A DNA stretch of 64,000 nucleotides from Micromonospora sp. WMMD1128 (GCF_027497235.1 NZ_CP114902.1:496001-560000), one strand, 5' to 3'; positions 32,260 to 42,081 are shown, numbered from the stretch's first letter. The notes: generated from the letters alone by a model not told the origin. Made by a program: numbers and translations.

Positions 32260-32708
32260 CTCAGTCCTCCAGGGTGCGGCGCGGGCCGGCGCCCGATCAC
32301 CGCCGCTTGTCCGTCCTCAGTGGAGGAACGGGATTGGGGTGCCGTACGGTGTGCGCGAAGCCTGCAAAACCTTGCCAATGCCGGGCCCTGCGGTCAAGCG
32401 GAGGATGCGGGATGCCGTTTCGGGACGCTCATCCCACATGGTGGGGACACGAAACCTTAACTGACAATTACTGCCCAGATACGTGTGGCCACTCTGGAGT
32501 GACATCCCCTGTTCAGGGGGTTGGAGAAAAGAAGGTATTAGGTGACCGGATCACGGGTTGAGCCGCCCTCGACCGATTCCTGCCTCACCGCGGCTTCCCA
32601 AAAAGGATCTCGTCTGATGAAATCGCGGCCGTGCCGCGCGTGGCGGTGGCCGCTGCATCAGGCACGGGTCAGCGGGTCGCGCGTGGAAGAAACGACGGAG
32701 GCGATGTC
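32260..32708. other. Divergent intergenic region before the conservon
   Basis: A 449-nt gap between the LivK-like gene and the sensor kinase. It is visibly less GC-rich than its surroundings around 32430-32600. It contains a palindrome CCCCTG-TT-CAGGGG at 32506-32519. No convincing -35/-10 pair or open reading frame was found. It must hold promoters for both directions. Confidence 0.5.
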
Positions 32709-35700
32709 GTGAGCACCCGACCTACGACCCTGCCCGGGAGCCCAAACGCCGACCAGCGGAACCGGCGACGGCGCCTGCCCAGGCTGCGTGACGCGCGGAT
32801 CCGCTCGAAACTCGCCCTCATCCTGGTCGTCCCGGTGGCCGCTGTCATCGCACTGGCAACAATCCGACTCATTTCGGTGGGTCAGGGCGCGTACGACGCA
32901 AACCAGGTCCGCGCGCTGACCGCGGTGTCGGTCGACGTCTCGGCGCTCACCCAGGACCTGCACAAGGAGCGCATGGCGGCGTCCGCCTTCCTCGTCGACC
33001 CGAACCAGAAGCCGGACGCCTACAACCTGCGGGTGCGACAGACCGACGAGCGGATCGCGGCGTACCGGGAGGAGCGCGGCACGCTCGGCGACCTGCCGGC
33101 TGCGGTCCGGGACCGGCTCAAGGTGATCGACGACCATCTGGAGACGCTCAACGGCACCCGCCAGGAGGTGCTCGACCGGGCGCAGATGCCGGTGGCCGAG
33201 GCGAGCCTGCGCTACGGGATCGTCCTCGACGACCTGGTGGCGTACGGCGACACGCTGGCCCAACTGCCCGGTGCGGAGGACCTCGCCGACGCCCGCCGCG
33301 CGGTCGCCGCGTTCGCCCACGCCAAGGCCGAGGTGGCGGAGGAGCAGGCGGTCGCCTTCACCGCGCTCGCCGCCAGCAAGCGCATCGACGAGGAGCAGTT
33401 CTCCTCCTTCGTGGCCACGCTCACCGGCCAGCAGGAGGCGCTGCTCTCCTTCTCCCGGGCCGCCGCCCCGGACCAGCGGGCCCTGGTCGACCGCACGGTC
33501 TCCGGCGACGCGGTCCAGCTCGCCGACCGGATGGCCGCTGACCTGACCCGGTCGGTCGGGAAGGCCGCGCTCGTCGACCGGGACGAGGTGTCCGCCGCCG
33601 TCGGCGCGGTCGACGACCTGATGCGGTGGGCCGAGATCCAGCTCCTGGACGAACTGCTCGCCGACGCCGACGCGGCGCGCAGCGACGTGATCCGGCAGGC
33701 CATCGTGGAGAGCCTGCTCGTGCTGCTCACGCTGGCGGTCGCCGTGACGCTCGCGGTGGTGCTGGCCCGCTCGCTCAACGACTCGCTGCGCCGGCTGCGT
33801 GAGGGCGCGCTCGCCGTGGCGAACCACGACCTGCCGGACGCGGTGAGCCGGCTCCAGAACGTCAACGCCATCGGCGACGGCGGCGTGGACGAGATCGTCC
33901 AGCAGGTGCGGGACCCGATCAAGCTGACCAACCGCGACGAGGTCGGCCAGGTGGCGGTGGCCTTCAACGTGGTCCACCGGGAGGCGGTCCGGGTGGCGGC
34001 CGAGCAGGCCGCGCTGCGTACCAGCGTCTCGGCGATGTTCCTCAACCTGGCCCGTCGCTCGCAGAGCCTGGTCGACCGGATGATCGGTGAGCTGGACGCG
34101 ATCGAGCGCGGCGAGGAGGACCCGAAGCGGTTGGCCCAGCTCTTCGAGCTGGACCACCTGGCCACCCGGATGCGCCGCAACGACGAGAACCTGCTGGTCC
34201 TGGCCGGGGCGGACTCGGCCGTGCCGCGTCGCGACGATGCGCTCCTGGTCGACGTGCTGCGCGCCGCCCAGTCCGAGGTGGAGCTCTACAACCGGATCGA
34301 GTTCGGCACCGTCGACACCGACATCTCGGTCGCCGCGCACGCCGTCAACGACGTGGTCCGGCTGGTCGCGGAGCTGCTCGACAACGCCAGCCGGTTCTCG
34401 CCCCCGAACACGGTGGTGGTGGCCGACGGCCGGCGGATCCGCGACTACGTGCTGATCCAGGTCGAGGACCGGGGGCTCGGCCTCACCGACGACCAGCTCG
34501 ACTCGCTCAACCGTCGGCTGGCCGCGCCGCCGACGGTCGACGTGGCCGCGTTCCGGCTGATGGGTCTGGCCGTGGTCAGCCGGCTCGCCTCCCGCTACGG
34601 CATCCGGGTCGAGCTGCGCCGCAATGTCGAGGGCGGCACCGTGGCCCAGGTCACCCTGCCCAACTCGACGGTGGTGCTGCCGGCCAACCGGGGGCAGGCC
34701 CCGCTGACCCGGCCGCGTCAGCCGCTGGCCGTCGAGCCGTCGCCGCTCAGCCAGGTCGGCGCCGCCGACGCGCTGGCCGGCGCCGGCCGGGGCGGCACCG
34801 CCACCCTGGCCGACCAGTGGCGCGACGTGCACACCCCGCAGCCCGCGCGCTGGCAGGCGCCCGCCGAGGTGCGGGACGACACCCCGGGTGTCCAGCTCGG
34901 CGGAGCGACCGGCGCGCGGCCCCCCGCGCCGGGCACCGCCGCACCCGCGCCGGTCTCGGGCGCCGGTTGGTCGGCGGGCGGTCCGACCGTCGCCTACCCG
35001 GCCGTCGATCCGCTGCCCAAGCGGACGCCGGGCAGCGAGGCGACGCCGTCCGCCCTCTCGGCCCCGCCGGCCTACCAGCCGCTCGCCGCGCCGCCCACGG
35101 TCGAGACCACCCCGGCGGCGCCGGTCATGGCCCGGCCGGACCGGCCGGCGGAGGCACCGATATTCCGGGAGATGGAGGCGGTCTGGTTCCGCTCGCACGG
35201 AGAGGACGAGACCACCATCTTCACCCGGCCCCGGTTCGACGAGCCGCCGCCCGCACCGGCGCAACCCGCCGCGTCGGCACGGCCACCGCTGCCCACCCGC
35301 ACCCCGGGTGCCCAGGCGTCCGGGCTGACCACACCGGCCGCGTACAGCTCGCCCGCGGTGCCGGTCACACCGCCCGCCGCGGCGGCGCCGCCCGCGCCGG
35401 CCCCTATCCCGACGCCGACCCCGGGGCCGGCTCCGGAGCCGGCCGGGGCGCCTGTCGACGCCGACGCCTGGCGGACCGCGGCGGACGAGGGTTGGAACCG
35501 GGCCAGCCGGGCCGCGGAGCCCACCACCGGCGGCACCACCCGTTCGGGCCTGCCCAAGCGGGTGCCGCAGGCGCAGCTCGTGCCCGGCGGGATCGAACCG
35601 AAGAGCGGTCGCGACCGCAGCCGGCGTAGTCCGGACGAAGTGCGGGGCCTGCTCTCCGCCTACCACCGTGGCGTCCAGCGGGGCCGCACCGCCGGCACCG

Positions 35701-35738
35701 ATCTGAACAGCACCTCGACCAAGGAGACGAACCGATGA
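32709..35738 (+). CDS. Conservon sensor histidine kinase with NIT domain (CvnA-like)
   Basis: A 1009-residue membrane kinase. A first transmembrane helix is at about 35-55. The extracellular nitrate/nitrite-sensing (NIT-like) helical domain spans about 60-325 (DLHKERMAASAFLVDPNQ), with a second helix at 330-356. HAMP and dimerisation regions follow, then a HATPase domain at about 545-655 (N box VAELLDNASRFSPPNTVVV, G box VEDRGLGLTDDQL). The last 350 residues are Pro/Ala-rich and disordered. Streptomyces CvnA proteins have this layout. GTG 32709 has a GGAGGCGATGTC stretch upstream. Confidence 0.9.
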   Translation: MSTRPTTLPGSPNADQRNRRRRLPRLRDARIRSKLALILVVPVAAVIALATIRLISVGQGAYDANQVRALTAVSVDVSALTQDLHKERMAASAFLVDPNQKPDAYNLRVRQTDERIAAYREERGTLGDLPAAVRDRLKVIDDHLETLNGTRQEVLDRAQMPVAEASLRYGIVLDDLVAYGDTLAQLPGAEDLADARRAVAAFAHAKAEVAEEQAVAFTALAASKRIDEEQFSSFVATLTGQQEALLSFSRAAAPDQRALVDRTVSGDAVQLADRMAADLTRSVGKAALVDRDEVSAAVGAVDDLMRWAEIQLLDELLADADAARSDVIRQAIVESLLVLLTLAVAVTLAVVLARSLNDSLRRLREGALAVANHDLPDAVSRLQNVNAIGDGGVDEIVQQVRDPIKLTNRDEVGQVAVAFNVVHREAVRVAAEQAALRTSVSAMFLNLARRSQSLVDRMIGELDAIERGEEDPKRLAQLFELDHLATRMRRNDENLLVLAGADSAVPRRDDALLVDVLRAAQSEVELYNRIEFGTVDTDISVAAHAVNDVVRLVAELLDNASRFSPPNTVVVADGRRIRDYVLIQVEDRGLGLTDDQLDSLNRRLAAPPTVDVAAFRLMGLAVVSRLASRYGIRVELRRNVEGGTVAQVTLPNSTVVLPANRGQAPLTRPRQPLAVEPSPLSQVGAADALAGAGRGGTATLADQWRDVHTPQPARWQAPAEVRDDTPGVQLGGATGARPPAPGTAAPAPVSGAGWSAGGPTVAYPAVDPLPKRTPGSEATPSALSAPPAYQPLAAPPTVETTPAAPVMARPDRPAEAPIFREMEAVWFRSHGEDETTIFTRPRFDEPPPAPAQPAASARPPLPTRTPGAQASGLTTPAAYSSPAVPVTPPAAAAPPAPAPIPTPTPGPAPEPAGAPVDADAWRTAADEGWNRASRAAEPTTGGTTRSGLPKRVPQAQLVPGGIEPKSGRDRSRRSPDEVRGLLSAYHRGVQRGRTAGTDLNSTSTKETNR

Positions 35739-36142
35739 ACAGGCCGGCGGCCATGCAGGACATGGGTTGGTTGCTCACCAACTTCGCCGACAGCGTGGCG
35801 GGAATCGCCCACGTGGTGGCGGTGTCCGCGGACGGGTTGCTCCTCGCCTCCTCCCGGGACCTGCCCCAGGACCGGGCCGACCAACTCGCCGCGATCACCT
35901 CCGGCGTGGTCAGTCTCACCGAGGGCGCGGCGCGGATGTTCAGCGCCGGCGGGGTGTTGCAGACCGTGATCGAGATGGACAGCGGATACCTCTTCCTGAT
36001 GTCCATCAGTGACGGCTCGTCGATGGCCGTACTCGCGGCGCGTAGCTGCGACGTCGGCCAGGTGGGCTACGAGATGGCGCTGCTCGTGGAACGGGTCGGC
36101 CAGGCGCTGGTGCCGCTGCCGAGGGACGCCGTCCGGTCCTGA
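35735..36142 (+). CDS. Roadblock/LC7-domain protein (CvnB-like)
   Basis: A 135-residue cytoplasmic protein of the Roadblock/LC7 fold: LGWLLTNFADSVAGIAHVVA-like start (MGWLLTNFADSVAGIAHVV), then VSADGLLLASSRDLPQDRAD and GYLFLMSISDGSSMAVLA. In conservons CvnB binds CvnD and is thought to regulate its GTPase. ATG 35735 overlaps the kinase stop (ATGA). Confidence 0.93.
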   Translation: MNRPAAMQDMGWLLTNFADSVAGIAHVVAVSADGLLLASSRDLPQDRADQLAAITSGVVSLTEGAARMFSAGGVLQTVIEMDSGYLFLMSISDGSSMAVLAARSCDVGQVGYEMALLVERVGQALVPLPRDAVRS

Positions 36143-36204
36143 CCGGCCGTTGACCTGGGGATCCGGGGCCGGTCCGGCTCCGTACGAGGGGAGGTGATCG
36201 CGAG

Positions 36205-36567
36205 ATGGAACCGCGACGTGATCCGCGCGGCGCGCTGGTGCGACCGTACGCGGTCACCCGGGGCCGCACCGAGCCGTTGCAGAACATCGCGCTCGAGGCG
36301 GTGCTGTCGAGCACGGCCACCCAGTCCGCCGAGGCGCGCTTCGCCGGGCACGACAAGTACCGCATCTCCTCGGTCTGTGAAGGCCGGGCACAGTCGCTGG
36401 CGGAAATCGCCGCTTACACCCGGATGCCGCTGGGCGTCACCCGGGTGCTGGTCGCCGACATGGTGGCCGAGGGCCTGCTGACGCTACACACTGCCGCTCC
36501 CGCGACGGGTTTCGCGGCGCGCATGAACCTGCTTGGAAGGGTGCTAAGTGGACTTCGCGAACTATGA
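36205..36567 (+). CDS. DUF742 protein (CvnC-like)
   Basis: A 120-residue DUF742 protein with a winged-helix-like core: ALVRPYAVTRGRTEPL, then HDKYRISSVCEGRAQSLAEI and LPLGVTRVLVADMVAEGLL-like sequence (MPLGVTRVLVADMVAEGL). It is the third component of conservons. A strong ribosome binding site (GGGAGGTGATC) precedes ATG 36205. Its 3' end overlaps the GTG of the GTPase gene by 20 nt. Confidence 0.92.
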   Translation: MEPRRDPRGALVRPYAVTRGRTEPLQNIALEAVLSSTATQSAEARFAGHDKYRISSVCEGRAQSLAEIAAYTRMPLGVTRVLVADMVAEGLLTLHTAAPATGFAARMNLLGRVLSGLREL

Positions 36568-37165
36568 CCCCGACGGGGCGAACCGCGGCCGGGAGATCAT
36601 CTCCGCGAAGATCGTGATCGCGGGTGGCTTCGGCGTGGGTAAGACCACGCTCGTCGGGGCGATCTCCGAGATCCAGCCGCTGACCACCGAGGCGTTGATG
36701 ACCGCGGCCGGCGTGGGCATCGACGACGCGTCGAAGGTGCCGGGCAAGGAGACCACCACGGTCGCCATGGACTTCGGCCGGATCACCATGGCCGAGGACC
36801 TGATCCTCTACCTGTTCGGCACGCCGGGACAGACCCGCTTCTGGTTCATGTGGGACGAGATCATCCGGGGCGCGGTGGGCGCGGCGGTGCTGGTGGACAC
36901 CCGCCGGATCACCGACGCGTTCGCGCCGCTCGACTACTTCGAGAACCGCAAGCTGCCGTACGTGGTGGCGTTGAACCGCTTCGGTGACGCGCCGCACTAC
37001 GAGCTGGAGGAGGTCCGGGAGGCGCTCGCCATTCCGCCGGACGTGCCGATGGTGATGTGCGACGCGCGGCGACGGGACTCGGTCAAGCAGGTGCTGGTGA
37101 CCGTGGTGGAGCACGCCATGCTCCGGCTCCAGGCGGAGCACGGCTACGCGACGTCGGTGGGCTGA
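36548..37165 (+). CDS. Conservon GTPase (CvnD-like)
   Basis: A 205-residue small GTPase of the MglA/Gtr-like bacterial family. P-loop is IAGGFGVGKTTLVGAISE, switch region TTVAMDFGRITM, G3-like LFGTPGQTRFWFMWDE and G4-like VVALNRFGD. In Streptomyces CvnD works with CvnA-C as a membrane-associated signalling complex. The GTG start at 36548 lies within the end of the DUF742 gene, giving tight coupling. Confidence 0.94.
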   Translation: MDFANYDPDGANRGREIISAKIVIAGGFGVGKTTLVGAISEIQPLTTEALMTAAGVGIDDASKVPGKETTTVAMDFGRITMAEDLILYLFGTPGQTRFWFMWDEIIRGAVGAAVLVDTRRITDAFAPLDYFENRKLPYVVALNRFGDAPHYELEEVREALAIPPDVPMVMCDARRRDSVKQVLVTVVEHAMLRLQAEHGYATSVG

Positions 37166-37326
37166 GCCGGATTTGTCGTTGTTCGCGGCGGTGCCCGTAG
37201 TGGTCGGGTGGCCCGGCGAGCTGCGGCTATTCCGCCCCTGACCTGCGAAAACTTAGGATTCCCCCGAGCGTCGTCACGCTACGTGAAAGTTTGTTCACGG
37301 CGCGCTCAGAGGAGAGGGGAAATCCG

Positions 37327-38107
37327 ATGCGGACAGTTCGAGGCATCACCGCGCTGGTTGCCGGCGCCGCGCTCGGCGTGGGGCTGGTGGCGGCGCCCGC
37401 CCAGGCGGCGGTGACGAACGACACGACCCGGGCCAACACGCTCACCGCGATGCACGGGGAGGCGTTCGCCAACGCCAGCTACCTGGCCTACGGGGCGGAA
37501 GCGGGCCGCAACGGCCACGACGACATCGCCGCGCTCTACGCCGCCACCGCCGACACCGAGCTGAACGAGCACTTCACCGAGGAAGCCGTACTCATCGACT
37601 TCGTCGGCACGGACGTGGCGAACCTGCGCACGTCGATCGCGGGCGAGTGGCACGAGGCCACCGTCGTCTACCCGGGGTACGCCCGGCAGGCCCGCCGGGA
37701 CCGCTGACCTGGAGGCGACGCTGCACGGCGAGGCGTTCGCGAACGCCTCGTACACCCTTTACGCCCGGCACGCCCGTGACGGCGGCCGGCCGCGGCTGGC
37801 CCAGCTCTGGGAGAACACCGCCGGCCAGGAACTCGGTGAGCACTTCTCCGAGACGGCCACCTTGGCCGGGCTGGTACGCAGCGACGCGGAGAACCTCCGC
37901 AAGTCGATCGACGGCGAGGTCTACGAGGCGACCACGATGTATCCGTCCTTCTCCCGGCAGGCCGCGTCGGTGGGCGAGGACGAGGCGGCGGACCTGTTCG
38001 CCGAGATCGCCCACGACGAGGCCCGCCACGCCTCGGCGTTCCTGCTCGCCCTGGTCGACCTGGAACTCGGCGGCACGGGCGGGGAGCAGCAAGGCCGGCG
38101 GAGCTGA
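37327..38107 (+). pseudogene. Secreted ferritin-like (rubrerythrin-type) protein, two repeats, frameshifted
   Basis: ATG 37327 starts a signal peptide (AAPAQA cleavage) and a ferritin-like repeat with HGEAFANASY, ELNEHFTEE and GEWHEATVVYPGYARQA. The frame then stops at 37707 after RRDR. A +1 frame continues without a start codon: ADLEATLHGEAFANASY, QELGEHFSETA, GEVYEATTMYPSFSRQA and HDEARHASAF, ending at 38107. Both halves are homologous, and removing one base from the CGGGACC stretch near 37697-37702 would join them. It may be a real mutation, programmed shift or sequence error. The intact form would be a di-iron-type exported protein. Confidence 0.72.
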
Positions 38108-38116
38108 GCCGGGCGT

Positions 38117-39205
38117 TCAGTCCACCCGCAGGCGGTAGCCGCGCTTCACCACGGTCTGCACCACCCGGGGAGCCTTCAGCCCCACCCGCAGCCGGGCGAC
38201 CGCCATCTCGACCGCGTGCTCGTCCGCACCGCGCGGCAGCGTCCGCAGCAGCGCGGTGCGGGAGAGCACCTTTCCCGGGGACGCCGCCAACGCCCGCAGC
38301 ACGGCCATCGGGGCCGGTGCCAACTGGCGCAGCTCCCCGTCCACCACCGCGGCGTGGCCGCGCAGCGTGAGCAGGTGCCCGGCGGCCTTCACCGAGACCG
38401 TCCGCCGGGGCAGCTCCTCGACGATCGTCCGGACCAGCGCGCCGAGCCGGGCCCGGCTCGGCGCGCTCACCGGCACCCCCCGCCGCACCAGCGGCTCGGC
38501 GGTGACCGTGCCCACGCACCCGGCCAGCACGTCGCCGCGCAGCGCCTGAAGCACCGTCTCGGTCCGGTCCCCGGCCGCCCGCAGCAGCGCCTCGGCCGCC
38601 GGGGCGGAGGTGAACGTGACCGCGTCGACAAGCCGCCCGGCGACCAGGTCGATGAGCCGGTGCAGCGGCGCCGGGTCGGCCGGCGGCGCCCACCGGTAGA
38701 CCGGCACCTCGATCACCGTGGCCCCGGCCGCGACAAGCGCCTCGGTGCACTCCGGCTGCCGGTCCCCGTGCAGTTGAAGCGCCACCACCTGACCGGCGAT
38801 GCCGCGCCGGACCAGGTGCTCGACCACCTCCTCACAGCTCTCCGAGCTGGGGGACCAGTGCTCACGCAGGCCGGCGGCGCGAATCGCCCCGGTCGCCTTC
38901 GGCCCCCGCGACACCACGTAGGCGCGGGCGATCGTGGCGCGCAGCGGCTCGGCCAGCCCCCAGCCCTCGGCCGCCTCCAGCCAGCCCCGCATCCCGATGC
39001 CGGTGTTGGCCATCAACACGTCCGGCGGGTGCTCCAGGCAGGCCCGGGTCGCCTCGCGCAGGTCGCTGTCGTCGGCCAGCGGCACGATCCGCAGCGCCGG
39101 GGCGAGCACCACCCGGGCGCCACGTCGCTGGAACAGGGCGGCCAGTTCGTCGCGCCGCCGGTCCGCGGTGACCCCGATGGTGAAGCCCGCCAGTTCGTCC
39201 CGCAT
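38117..39205 (-). CDS. Uroporphyrinogen-III synthase fused to a winged-helix domain
   Basis: A 362-residue protein. Residues 1-255 resemble HemD (GFTIGVTADRRRDELAALF, then VDAVTFTSAPAAEALLRAA), the enzyme making the siroheme/heme precursor. Residues 270-362 are an OmpR/PhoB-type winged helix (LAPAPMAVLRALAASPGKVL, ending VVKRGYRLRV). Such fusions accompany nitrite reductase genes in actinobacteria and are taken as regulators of nitrate/nitrite assimilation. Whether the HemD part is catalytic is unclear. It ends 9 nt from the convergent ferritin-like gene. Confidence 0.88.
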   Translation of the reverse strand: MRDELAGFTIGVTADRRRDELAALFQRRGARVVLAPALRIVPLADDSDLREATRACLEHPPDVLMANTGIGMRGWLEAAEGWGLAEPLRATIARAYVVSRGPKATGAIRAAGLREHWSPSSESCEEVVEHLVRRGIAGQVVALQLHGDRQPECTEALVAAGATVIEVPVYRWAPPADPAPLHRLIDLVAGRLVDAVTFTSAPAAEALLRAAGDRTETVLQALRGDVLAGCVGTVTAEPLVRRGVPVSAPSRARLGALVRTIVEELPRRTVSVKAAGHLLTLRGHAAVVDGELRQLAPAPMAVLRALAASPGKVLSRTALLRTLPRGADEHAVEMAVARLRVGLKAPRVVQTVVKRGYRLRVD

Positions 39206-39553
39206 TCACTCCTCCTGCCGCAGCCGCACCTCGACCAGGCCGTCCCGGCAGCGCACCCGGTGCCGCCGCAGCGTCACCCCGGGAAGGTCCAGGCAACGGC
39301 CGGTGGTGAGGTCGTAGACCTGTTTGTGCAGGGGGGAGGCGAGCGTCGGCACGCCGCCCCGGCTGCCCACCAGCCCCCGCGACATCACGTACGCGCCGCC
39401 GACCGGGTCCAGGTTGTCCACCGCGAACAGCCCGGCGGCCGTCCGGAAGAGCGCGACCTGCACCCCGTCCACGAGGGCGGCGGCGCCCCGGTCGAGGTCC
39501 AGCCGGTCCAGGGGGCAGACCGGCGTCCAGCGCAGCGTCACGGTCGGGCTCAT
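39206..39553 (-). CDS. nirD: Nitrite reductase small subunit NirD
   Basis: A 115-residue Rieske-fold protein that partners NirB in NADH-dependent assimilatory nitrite reduction. It contains VQVALFRTAAGLFAVDNLDP and LASPLHKQVYDLTTGRCLDL. The Rieske cysteines are not conserved, which is normal for NirD. Its start overlaps the nirB stop, and it is directly followed by the HemD fusion gene. Confidence 0.93.
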   Translation of the reverse strand: MSPTVTLRWTPVCPLDRLDLDRGAAALVDGVQVALFRTAAGLFAVDNLDPVGGAYVMSRGLVGSRGGVPTLASPLHKQVYDLTTGRCLDLPGVTLRRHRVRCRDGLVEVRLRQEE

Positions 39554-42081
39554 CGCCGTACCTCCGGCAGGCCCAGCGTGACCGGCTGCCGGCGGTGCCC
39601 GGAGCCCGGTGGCCCCCCGCGGGCCGGCACCGGCTGGCCGCGTTCCACGGCGAAGGTGATGGACGGGTCCGGCACGTCCGGTGCGTTGACGAAGGAGGTG
39701 AAGCGGCGTAGCCGCTCCGGGTCCTCAAGCACGTCCCGCCACTCGTCGGAGTAGGCGGCGACGTGCCGGGCCATGGCCGCGTCGAGGTCGGCGCAGAGCC
39801 CGAGCGAGTCCTCCACGATCACCGACCGGAGGTGGTCGAGGCCGCCGTCCATGGCCTCGATCCAGGCGGCCGTGCGCTGCAACCGGTCGGCGGTGCGGAC
39901 GTAGTACATCAGGAACCTGTCGATCACCGTGATCAGCGCCTCGGTCGACAGGTCCGTGGCGAACAGGTCGGCGTGCCGGGGCCGGAAACCGCCGTTGCCG
40001 CCGACGTACAGGTTCCATCCGGTCTCGGTGGCGATGACGCCAAAGTCCTTGCCGCGGGCCTCGGCGCACTCCCGGGCGCAGCCGGAGACCGCGGACTTCA
40101 GCTTGTGCGGCGCGCGCAGGCCGCGATAGCGCAACTCCAGCGTGACCGCCAGCCCGACCGCGTCCTGCACCCCGTATCGGCACCAGGTGTCGCCGACGCA
40201 GGACTTCACCGTGCGCAGCGCCTTGCCGTACGCGTGGCCCGACTCGAAGCCGGCGTCGACGAGCCGGCGCCAGATCTGCGGCAGCTGGTCCACCCGCGCG
40301 CCGAACAGGTCGATCCGCTGTCCGCCGGTGATCTTGGTGTAGAGCCGGAAGTCCCGGGCCACCTCGCCGATCACGATCAGCTTCTCCGGCGTGATCTCCC
40401 CACCCGGAATGCGGGGCACCACCGAGTAGCTGCCGTCGCGTTGCAGGTTGGCCAGGAAGTGGTCGTTGGTGTCCTGGAGCGACGCCGCCTCGCCGTCGAG
40501 CACGTGGCCGCTGCCGAGGGAGGCGAGGATCGACGCCACCACCGGCTTGCAGATGTCGCACCCCCGCCCGCGCCCGTGCTCGGCGACCAGCCGGGAGAAG
40601 GTGCGGATGCCCCGGACCCGGACCAGGTCGAACAGCTCCTGCCGGCTGAGGTCGAAGTGCTCGCACAGCGCGGTGGACTGCCGCACCCCGGCGGCGTCCA
40701 GCAACTGCTTCAGCATCGGCACGCAGGACCCGCAACTCGTGCCGGCCCGGGTGCACGCCTTCAACGCCGGCACGTCTGTCGCCCCGTCGGCGATCGCCGC
40801 GTCCAGGTCCGCCCGGGTCACCGCGTTGCAGGAACAGACCTGGGCGGCGGCCGGCAACGCGCCCGCTCCGGCGCCCGGGCCGCCGGCCGGGGCGAGCAGC
40901 GCGAGCGGGGGAGCGGGCAACGGCCCGCCGACGCTCGCCCGCAACGTCGGATATGCGCTCGCGTCCCCGACCAGCACGCCGCCGAGCAGCGTCCGCGCGT
41001 CGTCGGAGAGGACCAGCTTCGCGTACGACCGGGTGGCCGGATCGGTGTACGTCACGTCGAGGCAGCCGGCGGTGACACCATGCGCGTCACCGAACGAGGC
41101 CACGTCCACGCCGAGCAGCTTGAGCTTCGTCGCGGTGTCCGCGCCGGGGAACGTGGCCGTCCCACCGAGCAGCCGGTCGGCGACCACCTCGGCGGTCGCG
41201 TACCCGGGCGCGACCAGGCCGTGACACGTGCCGTCCACCGCCGCGCACTCGCCGACCGCCCAGATCCGCTCGTCCGCGCTGCGGCAGGCCGCGTCCACGA
41301 GCACCCCGCCGCGCGGACCCAGCGGCAGCCCGGCCGCCCGGGCCAGCTCGTCCCGGGGCCGGATCCCGGCCGCCACCACGACCAGCTCCGCGTCGACCGT
41401 GCGACCGTCGGCGAGGTCGAGCGACGCCACCGTGCCGTCCGGTCCGGGCCGCAGCGCGGTGGTGGCCACCCCGAGGTACGGCGTGACGCCCAACTCCTCC
41501 ACGTACCGGCGCAGCATCGCCCCGCCCGCGTCGTCCACCTGCACCGGCATCAGCCGGGGCGCGAACTCCACCACGCTCGTCGCGAGCCCGAGCAGGCGCA
41601 GCGCGTTGGCCGCCTCCAGGCCGAGCAGCCCGCCGCCGATCACCGCGCCGGTCCGCCGGCCCCGGGCGTGCGCCCGGATCGCGGCCAGGTCGTCCAGGGT
41701 CCGGTAGACGAAGACGCCCGGCAGGCCGGCGCCGTCGACCGGTGGGACGAACGGGTACGACCCGGTGGCCAGCACCAGCGCGTCGTACCGGTGCTCCCCG
41801 GTCGCCGTGGTCACCACCCGCCGCGCCCGGTCGATGCCGGTGGCCGGCTCGCCCAGCCGCAGCTCCACCCCGTCGTCGGGGGTGTGCAGGCTCAGCTCCT
41901 CCGCGCTCACCCCGTCGAAGACGGCCGAGAGCCGCACCCGGTCGTACGCCGGGCGTCGCTCCTCGGCGAGCACCGTGACCCGCCACCGCCCGTCCCGGTC
42001 GCGGGCGCGCAGCGCCTCGACGAACCGTTGCCCGACCATCCCGTTGCCGACGACGACGACCCTGCTGACCGACTCGTTCAT
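39550..42081 (-). CDS. nirB: Nitrite reductase large subunit NirB
   Basis: An 843-residue cytoplasmic enzyme reducing nitrite to ammonium. In order: FAD-binding domain (VVVVGNGMVGQRFVEAL), NADH-binding motif (VIGGGLLGLEAANAL), BFD-like [2Fe-2S] motif (CSCN, then GTSCGSC), and siroheme/[4Fe-4S] domain with cysteines in SCVGDTWCRYG and SGCAREC. ATG 42081 overlaps the upstream stop by one base. It is coupled to nirD downstream. Confidence 0.96.
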   Translation of the reverse strand: MNESVSRVVVVGNGMVGQRFVEALRARDRDGRWRVTVLAEERRPAYDRVRLSAVFDGVSAEELSLHTPDDGVELRLGEPATGIDRARRVVTTATGEHRYDALVLATGSYPFVPPVDGAGLPGVFVYRTLDDLAAIRAHARGRRTGAVIGGGLLGLEAANALRLLGLATSVVEFAPRLMPVQVDDAGGAMLRRYVEELGVTPYLGVATTALRPGPDGTVASLDLADGRTVDAELVVVAAGIRPRDELARAAGLPLGPRGGVLVDAACRSADERIWAVGECAAVDGTCHGLVAPGYATAEVVADRLLGGTATFPGADTATKLKLLGVDVASFGDAHGVTAGCLDVTYTDPATRSYAKLVLSDDARTLLGGVLVGDASAYPTLRASVGGPLPAPPLALLAPAGGPGAGAGALPAAAQVCSCNAVTRADLDAAIADGATDVPALKACTRAGTSCGSCVPMLKQLLDAAGVRQSTALCEHFDLSRQELFDLVRVRGIRTFSRLVAEHGRGRGCDICKPVVASILASLGSGHVLDGEAASLQDTNDHFLANLQRDGSYSVVPRIPGGEITPEKLIVIGEVARDFRLYTKITGGQRIDLFGARVDQLPQIWRRLVDAGFESGHAYGKALRTVKSCVGDTWCRYGVQDAVGLAVTLELRYRGLRAPHKLKSAVSGCARECAEARGKDFGVIATETGWNLYVGGNGGFRPRHADLFATDLSTEALITVIDRFLMYYVRTADRLQRTAAWIEAMDGGLDHLRSVIVEDSLGLCADLDAAMARHVAAYSDEWRDVLEDPERLRRFTSFVNAPDVPDPSITFAVERGQPVPARGGPPGSGHRRQPVTLGLPEVRR

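Noticed and set aside
32631..32708. Upstream ATG extension of the conservon kinase
   Set aside because: The added residues have no family support, and GTG 32709 is preceded by a better ribosome binding site.
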